A DNA stretch of 64,000 bases, from the NCBI RefSeq assembly GCF_036192275.1, contig NZ_CP108088.1, forward strand, positions 5,767,501 to 5,831,500, given 5' to 3'. The notes beneath the pieces are model-generated. The model searched no databases, was not told the origin of the DNA, and was given only the letters and a program-made list of their open reading frames with translations. Source of the stretch: Streptomyces sp. NBC_00250 (GTDB lineage: Bacteria > Actinomycetota > Actinomycetes > Streptomycetales > Streptomycetaceae). Positions within the stretch are counted from its first letter, which is position 1, and the number at the start of each line of letters is the position of its first letter. Below are positions 35,566-43,454 of this stretch, in pieces. Made by a program: the position numbers and the translations under genes.

Positions 35566-35578
35566 GCAACGGTGTTGC
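35566..35578. promoter_or_regulatory. GCAAC-GGT-GTTGC palindrome between oxidoreductase and ROK genes
   Basis: A perfect 5-bp inverted repeat with a three-base centre, 13 bases before the oxidoreductase start and 31 before the ROK start. Its position in a 56-base divergent gap makes it a likely operator for the ROK protein, blocking both promoters. Confidence 0.6.
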
Positions 35579-35608
35579 CAAAGTGCAAGCGACAGCGACA
35601 ATGGGCAG

Positions 35609-36670
35609 GTGAAGACGGACCTGGGTGGAGTGAACGTGCCGGCGCTGCGCAGCCACAACGCGGCGCTCGTGCTCGATCTGCTGCGCACGGCGGGCGAGAC
35701 CGGCATCAGCCGTCTGGAGCTCGCCGAGCGGACCGGGCTCACCCCGCAGGCCGTCAGCAAGATCACCGCACGGCTCCGGACCGAGGGCCTCGCGACGGAG
35801 GCCGGCCACCGCGCCTCCACCGGCGGCAAGCCGCGCACGGTCCTGCGGCTCGTCCCCACCGCCGGGTACGCGGTCGGCGTCCACCTCGACCGCGACGAGC
35901 TGACCACCCTCCTCACCGACCTCGCGGGCACCGCCGTCGCCCTGCGCCGGCGCGCCCTGGACCTGGGGGCGGGGGCGGGGCCGGTCATGGACACGGTCGC
36001 GGAGGAGGTCCGGGACCTCGTGGCCGAGGCGCCCGGCGCGGTCCTCGGCGCCGGGCTCGCGATGCCCGGACCGCTCGACCACCGCGCGGGCGTGCCGGGC
36101 CGGGTGACGGGCTTCCCCGAGTGGGACGGCCATCCCGTCCGGGCGGAGCTGACCCGGCGCCTCGGACTGCCCGTCGTCCTCGACAAGGACACCAACGCCG
36201 CCGCCCTCGGCCTCGCCGTCCGCCCCACCGCCCCCGGTTCCTTCGCGTACGTCCACCTCGGTACGGGTCTGGGCGCGGGGCTGGTCCTCGGCGGGGCGCC
36301 GCTCCGGGGCGACAGGACGGGCGCGGGCGAACTCGGCCACCAGACCGTCCAGCTCGACGGGCCCCCGTGCGAGTGCGGCGGGCGCGGCTGCCTGGAGGTC
36401 CTGTGTCTGGCGGCGGTCGCTCGCGGCGACCTGGCCGAGGCGGCGCGCATCCTCGGCGCGGGCGCGGCCAACCTCGTGCGCCTCCTGGACATCGACCAGG
36501 TCCTGCTCGGCGGCCGGGTGGTGCTCGCCGCGCCGGAGGTGTTCGCGACAGGGGTACGGGAGGTCCTGGCCGGGCTCGGTCTGACGGCCCCGGTGGGGGT
36601 GGCGGGGGAGCGGGACGCGGTGGCGGAAGGGGCCGCGTGGCTGATCCTCGCCCCGATCTTCGGGAAGTAG
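35609..36670 (+). CDS. ROK-family transcriptional repressor
   Basis: 353 residues from GTG 35609; a second GTG at 35630 has a better ribosome site (GGTGGA). N-terminal winged helix: LLRTAGETGISRLELAERTG and LTPQAVSKITARLRTEG. The ROK sugar-kinase-like domain follows with GAGLAMPGPLDHRAG, LDKDTNAAALGLA, and ELGHQTVQLDGPPCECGGRGCLE, which includes the ROK zinc Cys cluster. It should bind a sugar or sugar phosphate and repress the divergent oxidoreductase. The 3' end runs into a 24-bp tandem repeat whose first unit contains its stop codon. Confidence 0.88.
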   Translation: MKTDLGGVNVPALRSHNAALVLDLLRTAGETGISRLELAERTGLTPQAVSKITARLRTEGLATEAGHRASTGGKPRTVLRLVPTAGYAVGVHLDRDELTTLLTDLAGTAVALRRRALDLGAGAGPVMDTVAEEVRDLVAEAPGAVLGAGLAMPGPLDHRAGVPGRVTGFPEWDGHPVRAELTRRLGLPVVLDKDTNAAALGLAVRPTAPGSFAYVHLGTGLGAGLVLGGAPLRGDRTGAGELGHQTVQLDGPPCECGGRGCLEVLCLAAVARGDLAEAARILGAGAANLVRLLDIDQVLLGGRVVLAAPEVFATGVREVLAGLGLTAPVGVAGERDAVAEGAAWLILAPIFGK

Positions 36671-36733
36671 GCGGAGAGGTAAAGCGGGAAGTAGGCGGAG
36701 AGGTAAAGCCGGAAGTAGGCAGAGAGGTAGAGC
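36662..36733. repeat. Three 24-bp tandem repeats spanning the ROK stop codon
   Basis: Units at 36662-36685 and 36686-36709 are identical (GGGAAGTAGGCGGAGAGG then TAAAGC). The third (36710-36733) has three changes. The TAG stop of the ROK gene is inside unit 1, so the duplication arose from the gene's own end. Downstream lies a GATCGGGCGGATCGGCC-type GC-rich stretch that may fold as a terminator. Confidence 0.8.
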
Positions 36734-36873
36734 GGTACGTACGACAGTAGGCCGATCGGGCGGATCGGCCGGGCCGTCCGGGGGCGGACACGGTGTCGCT
36801 GCCCGGCCGTCACCCCTGCGGCATGGCAGCGTCGCGGCCGATCCGTACGTCCGCGAGAGCAAAGGCCCGGCCC

Positions 36874-37806
36874 ATGGCATCCGCCCCCCTGCGACCGCGC
36901 AGCGCCCGCGCCCTGACCACGGCGGCCGCGCTGGCGGCCACCGCGACGGCCCACCTGGCCCTGGCGTCCCCCGCCCTGACCGCACAGGCCCCCTCGGCGC
37001 CCTCCACGACGGCCCCCGCCCCGGCGCAGGCCGCTCCCGACATTCCCGCCCCCGATCCCCCCGCGCCCGCCTGCGGCAGCCCCTCCGGCTCCGCGTTCCC
37101 CCTCGACACCCGGATCCACGGCGGGCCCGTCGACTACCCCGCCGGCGGGCCCCTCCAGGAGTGGAAGCTCGATCTCACCAACACCACCGACGCCATCTGC
37201 TCCGGCATTCACCCCGTGCTCGTCCTCACCGACGAGCAGCGGGTGCTGCGGCCCGAGCAGATCCGGTTCGAGTTCTACGACGACGGGGCCGCGCGCTGGC
37301 GGCCCGTGGCCTTCGAGGCGACCGAACAGGCGGAGAACGTGGGCGCGTTCACCGGCTTCGACGGCTTCGTGGTGCCCGCGGGCAGGACCCTGACCGTCCC
37401 CGTACGCCTCGCCTTCCGTCCGGAGACCGCCCCCGACGAGGTCGTCGTGAACGCGGCGGTCGTGCAGCGCCGGGGCACCGACGGCGACTGGGTCGGTGAG
37501 TCCGGCGACTACCGCCTGACCGTCGGACCGGCGCACCCCGAAGCCTCCGGAGATCCCGTACCTGACACATCCGGCAGACCCGACGCGGCCACCCCCTCCC
37601 GGCCCCCGGGGACCACGCCGCGCCCGCCGGGCTCCACCACCGAGGACCCCGGAGACCGCGTACCCGCCGGTCCGAACGGCGAACTCGCCAGTACGGGGCG
37701 GGAGTCGGAGGGGTACGTCAAGCTCCTCGCCCCGTTCGCCGCCGCGCTCGTCCTCCTCGGTGCCGTCGTCGTCCGGGCCGGCCGCCGCCGTCTCCGGCAC
37801 CGCTGA
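36874..37806 (+). CDS. LAxTG-anchored cell-surface protein
   Basis: 310 residues from ATG 36874 (AAAGG upstream; earlier in-frame starts exist at 36793 and 36823). Signal peptide around LTTAAALAATATAHLALASP, an Ala/Pro-rich spacer, and a beta-sandwich-like domain (residues 70-215: WKLDLTNTTDAICSGIHPVL, RFEFYDDGAARWRPVAF). A Pro/Thr linker follows, then the sorting signal LASTG at 271-275, a membrane helix and an RRRLRHR tail. LAxTG motifs are the substrates of Streptomyces class E sortases, which would tether it to peptidoglycan. The class E sortase in this window is frameshifted. Confidence 0.8.
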   Translation: MASAPLRPRSARALTTAAALAATATAHLALASPALTAQAPSAPSTTAPAPAQAAPDIPAPDPPAPACGSPSGSAFPLDTRIHGGPVDYPAGGPLQEWKLDLTNTTDAICSGIHPVLVLTDEQRVLRPEQIRFEFYDDGAARWRPVAFEATEQAENVGAFTGFDGFVVPAGRTLTVPVRLAFRPETAPDEVVVNAAVVQRRGTDGDWVGESGDYRLTVGPAHPEASGDPVPDTSGRPDAATPSRPPGTTPRPPGSTTEDPGDRVPAGPNGELASTGRESEGYVKLLAPFAAALVLLGAVVVRAGRRRLRHR

Positions 37807-37856
37807 GCCATGGTGCGTACACCTTCCCGTTCATCCCCGTCTGCGACCATCCCCCG

Positions 37857-38624
37857 GTGAACTACCAGAACGCCCCCGGCACCCCCGGCGCCCCCGTCAA
37901 CTCCGGCATCCCGGAGCACGGCCGCGTGCCCAAGTACTACGCCGTCAAGGCGAAACTCGCCCTGATGGTCGACGAGTTGGGAGAGGGTGGGCTGCTGCCC
38001 ACCGAGCGCGACCTCGCCGTCCGGTACGAGGTGTCCCGCGAGACGGTCCGGCAGGCGCTGCGCGAACTCCTCCTGGAGGGGCGGCTGCGCCGGCAGGGCC
38101 GGGGCACGGTCGTCGCGGGCCCCAAGCTGGAACAGCCGCTCTCGCTCGCGAGCTACACGGAGGGCGTCCGCCGGCAGGGCCTCCGCCCCGGCCGCAGCCT
38201 CATCTCGCTCGACCGGTTCCCCTGCCCGGAGGCGCTCGCCCCCGAGGTCGGCACCGAACGCGGCGAGCCCGTCTGGCACATGGAACGCGTGCTGCTCGCC
38301 GACGACGAGCGGGTCGGCCTGGAGAGCACGTACGTGTCCGAGGCCCGCGCCCCGCACCTGGACACCGAGTTCGACCCGGACTCCTCCTTCTACTCCTACC
38401 TCCACGACCGCCTCGGCATCTCCTTCGGCGACGCCGACGAGCGCATCGAGACGGTGCTCGCGACCCCCCGCGAGGCCCTCCTCATCGGCACCCCGCCGGC
38501 GCTGCCGATGCTGCTGCTCCACCGCGTGTCCCGGGACACCGCCGGGCGGCCCCTGGAGCGGGTCCGCACCCTCTACCGCGGCGACCGCTTCAGCTTCACC
38601 GCCCACCTGGGGCAGCGGGGCTGA
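37857..38624 (+). CDS. GntR-family regulator with UTRA ligand domain
   Basis: 255 residues from GTG 37857. GntR winged helix: YYAVKAKLALMVDELGEGG then LPTERDLAVRYEVSRETVRQ, followed by QALRELLLEG and RRQGRGTVV. The UTRA (HutC/PhnF-type) domain spans residues 95-245 (VWHMERVLLADDERVGLES). It sits directly upstream of the phosphonate operon in the same direction and is its probable regulator, PhnF-like in role. Candidate sites are described at 38691 and 44537. DasR, which recognises the chitin-related operators in this window, belongs to the same subfamily, but this protein's location argues for phosphonate control. Confidence 0.85.
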   Translation: MNYQNAPGTPGAPVNSGIPEHGRVPKYYAVKAKLALMVDELGEGGLLPTERDLAVRYEVSRETVRQALRELLLEGRLRRQGRGTVVAGPKLEQPLSLASYTEGVRRQGLRPGRSLISLDRFPCPEALAPEVGTERGEPVWHMERVLLADDERVGLESTYVSEARAPHLDTEFDPDSSFYSYLHDRLGISFGDADERIETVLATPREALLIGTPPALPMLLLHRVSRDTAGRPLERVRTLYRGDRFSFTAHLGQRG

Positions 38625-38690
38625 TCGGGGGCCGAGCGGCGGGCCGAACGCGGAGAACCATCACGACCCACCCGCCATCTGGATCACGAG

Positions 38691-38730
38691 AAGGTAACGG
38701 GTCTGGTCCAAGCTTGTCGGTCCGTTCACC
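38691..38730 (+). promoter_or_regulatory. Candidate GntR and PHO-box sites before the phosphonate operon
   Basis: AAGGTAACGGGTCTGGTCC (38691-38709) matches 15 of 19 bases of an element at 44577-44595 upstream of the secreted phosphatase gene. GTTCACC (38724-38730), followed by CGTCGCC eleven bases on, resembles the 11-base direct repeats bound by PhoP. The pair suggests joint control by the GntR protein and by phosphate starvation. ATG 38786 follows 56 bases later. Confidence 0.45.
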
Positions 38731-38785
38731 GTCCCGTCGCCCGTCGGCCCCGTCCGGGACACCCGCCCCCACGACCGTCGACGGC

Positions 38786-39922
38786 ATGAAGGTGATCGTC
38801 GTAGGAGCCGGCGTGGTGGGAACCATGCACGCCTGGCACGCAGTGGAACGCGGCCATGAGGTCGTACACATCGAGCGCGAGGCCGAGGCGCGCGGAGCAT
38901 CCCTCCGCAACTTCGGCCAGATCTGGGTGAGCGGACGGGCAGGTGGAGAGGAGCTCGACACCGCCCTGCGCGCCCGGGAACTCTGGGAGGGCATCGGAGC
39001 CCGGGTCCCCGGCCTCGGCTTCCGGGCCATCGGCTCCCTCACCCCCGTACGGAACGAGCTGGAACTCGCCGTCGCCGAGGCCGCCGTGGCCCGACCCGAC
39101 GCCGCCGCCCGCGGCTACAAGCTGCTGACTGCCGCCGAGGCCCTCGCGGTCAACCCCGCCCTGCGCGGCGCGTTCGAAAAGGGAGGGGCCGAGGCGGCCC
39201 TCTGGTGCGAGCGGGACGCGGCCGTCGAGCCCCGCCTCGCGCAACTCGCCCTCCGCGAAGCCCTCCTGGCCACCGGGAAGTACACCTTCCTGCCGAACCG
39301 CGAGGTCAGGGACGTCGCAGGAGAGAACTCGGTCCGCGACGACCGCGGCGACATCCACAGCGGCGACGCCGTCGTCCTGTGCACCGGCGCCGCGCTCTCC
39401 GGCCTCGTCCGCGAGGTCGCCGGCGAGATACCCGTCCGCCGCGTCCGCCTCCAGATGATGCAGACCGAGCCCCTCGGCGAGCCGCTCACCACCTCCGTCG
39501 CCGACGCCGACTCCTTCCGCTACTACCCGGCCTACGCCTCCGACGCCCTGGACGCCCTCCAGGCCGGTCAGCCGCAGGACCCGACCGCCGCGGCCCACAA
39601 GATGCAGCTGCTGATGGTGCAGCGCCTCGACGGCGGGCTGACCATCGGCGACACCCACGAGTACGAGCACCCCTTCGCCTTCGACACCCTCGAAGACCCC
39701 TACGAGCACCTCACCCGCGTCGTCGAGTCCTTCCTCGGCCGCCCGCTGCCGAAGATCAAGCGCCGCTGGGCCGGGGTGTACGCGCAGTGCGTCGACACCA
39801 GCCGGGTCGTCCACCGCCAGCGGGTCCGCGACGGCGTGTGGCTGGTGACCGGGCCCGGCGGCCGCGGCATGACCTGCTCGCCCGCCATCGCCGAGACCAC
39901 CGCGAACGAACTGGGCTGGTGA
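38786..39922 (+). CDS. FAD-dependent oxidoreductase of phosphonate loci (TIGR03364 type)
   Basis: 378 residues from ATG 38786. FAD-binding MKVIVVGAGVVGTMHAWHAV at the N-terminus, SLRNFGQIWVSG, and a C-terminal GPGGRGMTCSPAIAE flavin-contact motif, in the glycine-oxidase-like DAO family. This clade is consistently encoded beside phosphonatase-like hydrolases and aminophosphonate transporters and is thought to oxidise an aminoalkylphosphonate. First gene of the operon; its stop overlaps the next start (GTGA). Confidence 0.85.
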   Translation: MKVIVVGAGVVGTMHAWHAVERGHEVVHIEREAEARGASLRNFGQIWVSGRAGGEELDTALRARELWEGIGARVPGLGFRAIGSLTPVRNELELAVAEAAVARPDAAARGYKLLTAAEALAVNPALRGAFEKGGAEAALWCERDAAVEPRLAQLALREALLATGKYTFLPNREVRDVAGENSVRDDRGDIHSGDAVVLCTGAALSGLVREVAGEIPVRRVRLQMMQTEPLGEPLTTSVADADSFRYYPAYASDALDALQAGQPQDPTAAAHKMQLLMVQRLDGGLTIGDTHEYEHPFAFDTLEDPYEHLTRVVESFLGRPLPKIKRRWAGVYAQCVDTSRVVHRQRVRDGVWLVTGPGGRGMTCSPAIAETTANELGW

Positions 39923-40614
39923 ACACCGTGACAGAGAACCCCAAGCACCACCTCGTCGTCCTGGACATGGCCGGCACCACCGTCGCCGACGGCGGCCTCG
40001 TCGAGCAGGCCTTCACCGCCGCCGCCGAGCGCCTCGGCGAAGACCCGGCCACGATGATCGACTACGTCCGCGCCACCATGGGCGAGTCCAAGATCTCCGT
40101 CTTCCGCCACCTCTTCGGCGGCGACGAGACCCGCGCCCAGCAGGCCAACCTCGCCTTCGAGGCGGCGTACGGAGAGCTGGTCTCCGGCGGCCGGATCGCC
40201 CCGATCCCCGGCGCGGCCGAGGCGATCGCCGAGCTGAAGGCCCAGGGCCGGACGGTGGTCCTCACCACCGGATTCGCCAGGGTCACCCAGGACGCCATCC
40301 TCGACGCGCTCGGCTGGCGGGACCTGGTCGAGCTGACCCTCTGCCCGGCGGACGCCGGCGGCCGGGGGCGCCCGTACCCGGACATGGTCCTCGCGGCCCT
40401 CCTCCGTACGGGAGCCGTGGACGACGTGCGACAGCTCGTGGTCGCGGGCGACACCTCGTACGACATGCTCAGCGGGGTCCGCTCGGGCGCCGGGATCGTC
40501 GCGGGCGTCCTGACGGGCGCGCACGACGAGGCGGCGCTCAAGGAGCACGGCGCGACACACGTCCTCGCCTCGATCGCCGAACTCCCCGCGCTGATCGGGG
40601 AGTCGGACGCATGA
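39919..40614 (+). CDS. Phosphonatase-like HAD hydrolase (PhnX-like)
   Basis: 231 residues from GTG 39919 (GTGA overlap). HAD motif I VVLDMAGTTVADGG carries the phosphonatase-type DMAGTT, motif II VVLTTGFARVTQ, motif III Arg/Lys near GRGRPYPDM, motif IV VVAGDTSYDMLSG. It presumably cleaves the C-P bond of phosphonoacetaldehyde or a close analogue produced from 2-aminoethylphosphonate. No aminotransferase (PhnW) gene is in the window; the upstream oxidoreductase may replace it. Translationally coupled on both sides. Confidence 0.85.
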   Translation: MNTVTENPKHHLVVLDMAGTTVADGGLVEQAFTAAAERLGEDPATMIDYVRATMGESKISVFRHLFGGDETRAQQANLAFEAAYGELVSGGRIAPIPGAAEAIAELKAQGRTVVLTTGFARVTQDAILDALGWRDLVELTLCPADAGGRGRPYPDMVLAALLRTGAVDDVRQLVVAGDTSYDMLSGVRSGAGIVAGVLTGAHDEAALKEHGATHVLASIAELPALIGESDA

Positions 40615-41663
40615 CCAGCGGCATCCGCTTCGACGCCGTGTCCGTCGCGTACGGCGGCACCACCGTCCTCGACCGGCTCGACCTCACCGTCGAGCCCGGC
40701 GAGGTCATGGCCCTCCTCGGGCCCTCCGGCTCCGGCAAGACCACCGCGCTGCGGGCCGTCGCCGGGTTCGTGCGGCCGGCCTCCGGGCGGGTGCTCATCG
40801 GCGACCGTGACGTCACCGGCCTCCCGCCGTACAAGCGGGGGATCGGGATGGTCGTCCAGCAGTACGCCCTCTTCCCGCACCTGCGGGTCGAGGCCAACGT
40901 CGCCTTCGGCCTCAAGGCCCGGAAGGCGCCGAAGAGCGAGATCCCCGGCCGGGTCGCCGAGGCCCTGGAGATGACCGGCATGGCGGCCTACGCCCACCGG
41001 TACCCCCGGGAGCTCTCCGGCGGCCAGCAGCAGCGCGTCGCCATCGCCCGCGCGCTCGCGATCCGGCCCAAGGTCCTCCTCCTCGACGAGCCGCTCTCCG
41101 CGCTCGACGCCCAGCTACGCTCCGGGATGCTGGCCGAACTGGCCCGCCTCCACCGCGAATTGCCGGACGTGTCGATCCTGTACGTCACCCACGACCAGGT
41201 CGAGGCACTGACCCTCGCGGACCGGATCGCCGTCATGGACAAGGCCCGGCTCCAGGACTGCGGCACCCCGCAGGACCTGTACCGCAGGCCCCGCACGGAG
41301 TTCACGGCCTCGTTCGTCGGCAACGCGAACCTGCTGCCGGTGACGGTCGGCACGGACGGCGTCGTCCTCGACGGGACCGAGCTGAAGGTCGCGGTCTCCG
41401 GGGCGGCCCGGGGGTCGGGCGCCACCCTCTGCGTCCGGCCGCACCTGGTCGGCCTCGGCGACGGCCCGAACGCGCTGCGGGGCCGTATCGCCGAGGTCCA
41501 GTGGCGGGGCTCCACTCACCGGCTGTACGTGGAGGTGGGCGGGCACCGGGTGAAGGCGGACGTACGGGAGCTGCGGGAGACGCCGCTTCTCGGGGCCGAG
41601 GTCACGCTTCACTTCGCGCCCGAGGACGCGGTGCTGCTCGGGGCGGGGGTGTCCGATGGGTAG
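40611..41663 (+). CDS. Phosphonate-type ABC transporter ATP-binding protein
   Basis: 350 residues; ATG 40611 overlaps the upstream stop. Walker A LLGPSGSGKTTALRA, signature RELSGGQQQRVAIARALA, Walker B VLLLDEPLSALDAQLR, H-loop YVTHDQVEAL, and a C-terminal TOBE/OB domain (residues 240-345). It belongs to the spermidine/iron/AEP-importer group (PhnT-like). It powers the permeases that follow. Confidence 0.9.
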   Translation: MTSGIRFDAVSVAYGGTTVLDRLDLTVEPGEVMALLGPSGSGKTTALRAVAGFVRPASGRVLIGDRDVTGLPPYKRGIGMVVQQYALFPHLRVEANVAFGLKARKAPKSEIPGRVAEALEMTGMAAYAHRYPRELSGGQQQRVAIARALAIRPKVLLLDEPLSALDAQLRSGMLAELARLHRELPDVSILYVTHDQVEALTLADRIAVMDKARLQDCGTPQDLYRRPRTEFTASFVGNANLLPVTVGTDGVVLDGTELKVAVSGAARGSGATLCVRPHLVGLGDGPNALRGRIAEVQWRGSTHRLYVEVGGHRVKADVRELRETPLLGAEVTLHFAPEDAVLLGAGVSDG

Positions 41664-42576
41664 CCCCGGGAGCGGGTTCAAGGAACGGCACCCCGCACCG
41701 GGTGTCGTGCCCACCCTCCCCCAGACTTCGTCCGGGGGGACTCTCACCGCCCCTGCGGAACGTATGCCCACAACGGTGGCGATCCCTCGTTGGGTCTGGG
41801 CGCTTCCGCCCCTCGCCGTGCTCGCCGTCGTCTTCCTCTATCCGCTCGCGCTCGTCGTCCAGGAGTCCCTGGCCCCCGGCGCCTACGGTGACGTCTTCGC
41901 CTCCGCGTCCTTCCGGGACGCCCTCGTCACCACCGTGTGGCTCGCCGTCGCCGCCACCGTCGGATGTCTGGTCCTCGGCTTCGTGCTCGCGGTCGTGATC
42001 GCGTTCGTGCCGTTCCCCGGCGGGAAGGCGGTGTCGAAGTTCATCGACGTCTTCCTCTCCTTCCCGTCCTTCCTGATCACCCTCGCCCTGCTGTTCCTCT
42101 ACGGCACGGTCGGCATGGCCAACGGCGTCTGGACGGACGTCACCGGGGACCCCTCCGGCCCCTTCCGGTTCCTCACCACCCCGTGGGGCGTCCTCCTCGC
42201 CGAGATCACGTACTTCACCCCGTTCGTGATGCGGCCGCTGCTCGCCGCCTTCTCGCAGATGGAGACGGCCCAGCTGGAGGTGGCCTCCTCGCTCGGCGCC
42301 CGGCCGCTGCGGATCGTCCGGCAGGTGATCCTGCCCGAGGCGCTGCCCGCGCTGGCCGCCGGCGGAAGCCTCGTCCTCGTCATGTGCCTCAACGAGTTCG
42401 GGATCGTCCTCTTCACCGGCGCCAAGGGCGTCACGACCCTCCCGATGCTCGTCTACAGCAAGGCGATCCTCGAATCCGACTACGCCGCCGCCTGCGTCGT
42501 CGCCGTCGTCAACGTCGCGCTCTCCGTGGGCCTCTACGTCCTCTACCGGGGGGTGAGCCGCCGTGCTGGTGCATAG
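41656..42576 (+). CDS. Phosphonate-type ABC transporter permease (PhnU-like)
   Basis: 306 residues from ATG 41656, overlapping the ATPase by eight bases. Six membrane helices, with the BPD signature EVASSLGARPLRIVRQVILPEA (split here as EVASSLGARPLRIVRQ and VILPEALPAL). The first 37 residues are not membrane-like and are partly encoded by a hairpin repeat (41717-41740); a start at ATG 41764 (MPTTVAIPRWVW) would remove them and may be the original one. Confidence 0.87.
   Translation: MGSPGSGFKERHPAPGVVPTLPQTSSGGTLTAPAERMPTTVAIPRWVWALPPLAVLAVVFLYPLALVVQESLAPGAYGDVFASASFRDALVTTVWLAVAATVGCLVLGFVLAVVIAFVPFPGGKAVSKFIDVFLSFPSFLITLALLFLYGTVGMANGVWTDVTGDPSGPFRFLTTPWGVLLAEITYFTPFVMRPLLAAFSQMETAQLEVASSLGARPLRIVRQVILPEALPALAAGGSLVLVMCLNEFGIVLFTGAKGVTTLPMLVYSKAILESDYAAACVVAVVNVALSVGLYVLYRGVSRRAGA
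41711..41745. repeat. Hairpin micro-repeat at the 5' end of the permease gene
   Basis: TCCCCC-A-GAC-TTC-GTC-C-GGGGGGA (41717-41740): nested arms CCCCC/GGGGG and GAC/GTC around a TTC loop, flanked by CCACCC and CTCTCACC. Same architecture as the element at 55475-55498 and related to that at 2811-2851. Confidence 0.65.
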
Positions 42577-43360
42577 CCGTACGGGCAGGTGGACGGCCTG
42601 GGTCACGTTCGCCGTCCTCTTCGTCCCGCTCTTCGCCCTCCCCCTCCTCGTCATCGTCGCCGCCTCGTTCGCCACGAACTGGTCCGGCGCCTTCCCCTCC
42701 GGGCCGACCACCGAGCACTACGCGGCGGCCGTCCGCGGCGAGTCCCTCCAGGCCCTCACCACCAGCCTGGTCACCGCCGTCACCGCGAGCCTGATCGCCC
42801 TGACCGTCGGCACCTGGGCCGCGCTCGCCGGGGCCGCCCTCGGCAAGAAGGGCAAGAGGATCCTCGACGCCCTGTTCATGCTGCCGGTCGCCGTGCCGTC
42901 CGTGGTCGTCGGCCTCGCCGTCCTCGTCGCGTTCTCGCAGCCGCCGGTACTCCTCAACGGCACCCGCTGGATCGTGATCCTCGCGCACACCGTGCTCGTC
43001 ACGGCGTTCGCCCACCAGTCGGTCTCGGCCGCGATCCAGCGGCTCGACCCGATGTACGAGCAGGCGGCGGCCAGCCTCGGCGCCCGCCCCGCGTACGTGC
43101 TCCTACGAGTGAGGCTGCCGCTCCTGCTGCCGTCCCTGAACGCGGCCGCCGGGCTCTGCTTCGCCCTGTCCATGGGTGAGCTGAGCGCCACGATGATGCT
43201 CTACCCGCCGGACTGGCTGCCGCTTCCGGTGCTCATCTTCACGGCCACCGACCGCGGCTCCCTCTTCACCGGCTCGGCGCTCGCCGTCGTCCTCATGGCC
43301 ACGACGCTGCTCGCCCTGCTCGCCGTCTCCCGCATCCGTACCAAGGCTTCCTACCGCTAG
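42563..43360 (+). CDS. Phosphonate-type ABC transporter permease (PhnV-like)
   Basis: 265 residues from GTG 42563, overlapping the first permease by 14 bases. Six membrane segments and the BPD signature AAASLGARPAYVLLRVRLPL. Hydrophobic core includes LFVPLFALPLLVIVAASFAT. Forms the membrane channel with the preceding permease. Followed by a 94-base pyrimidine-rich spacer before the binding-protein gene. Confidence 0.87.
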   Translation: MLVHSRTGRWTAWVTFAVLFVPLFALPLLVIVAASFATNWSGAFPSGPTTEHYAAAVRGESLQALTTSLVTAVTASLIALTVGTWAALAGAALGKKGKRILDALFMLPVAVPSVVVGLAVLVAFSQPPVLLNGTRWIVILAHTVLVTAFAHQSVSAAIQRLDPMYEQAAASLGARPAYVLLRVRLPLLLPSLNAAAGLCFALSMGELSATMMLYPPDWLPLPVLIFTATDRGSLFTGSALAVVLMATTLLALLAVSRIRTKASYR

Positions 43361-43454
43361 ATCCGCCCTCCCCCGACCTTCCTCCCCGACCCTCCCCTCC
43401 GGCCTTCCTCCCCGAGCTTCCTTCCGCTCAAGATCTTCAGGAGAAAACGACGTT
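43361..43454 (+). other. Pyrimidine-rich spacer between permease and binding-protein genes
   Basis: Roughly 70 bases (43361-43430) are almost only C and T on the plus strand, built from repeats such as CCTTCCTCCCCGA. An AGGAG site and ATG 43455 follow. Could be a processing or stability element that lets the binding protein be made in excess, as often happens in ABC operons; no stable hairpin is visible. Confidence 0.4.

Noticed and set aside
36793..36873. Longer N-terminus for the LAxTG protein from GTG 36793
   Set aside because: Would put 27 polar residues before the signal peptide, and ATG 36874 has the closer ribosome site.
33934..37800. 1288-codon minus-strand open frame
   Set aside because: Only the last 161 codons (from GTG 34419) are a gene; the rest is antisense to the oxidoreductase frame, ROK and LAxTG genes, kept open by high GC.
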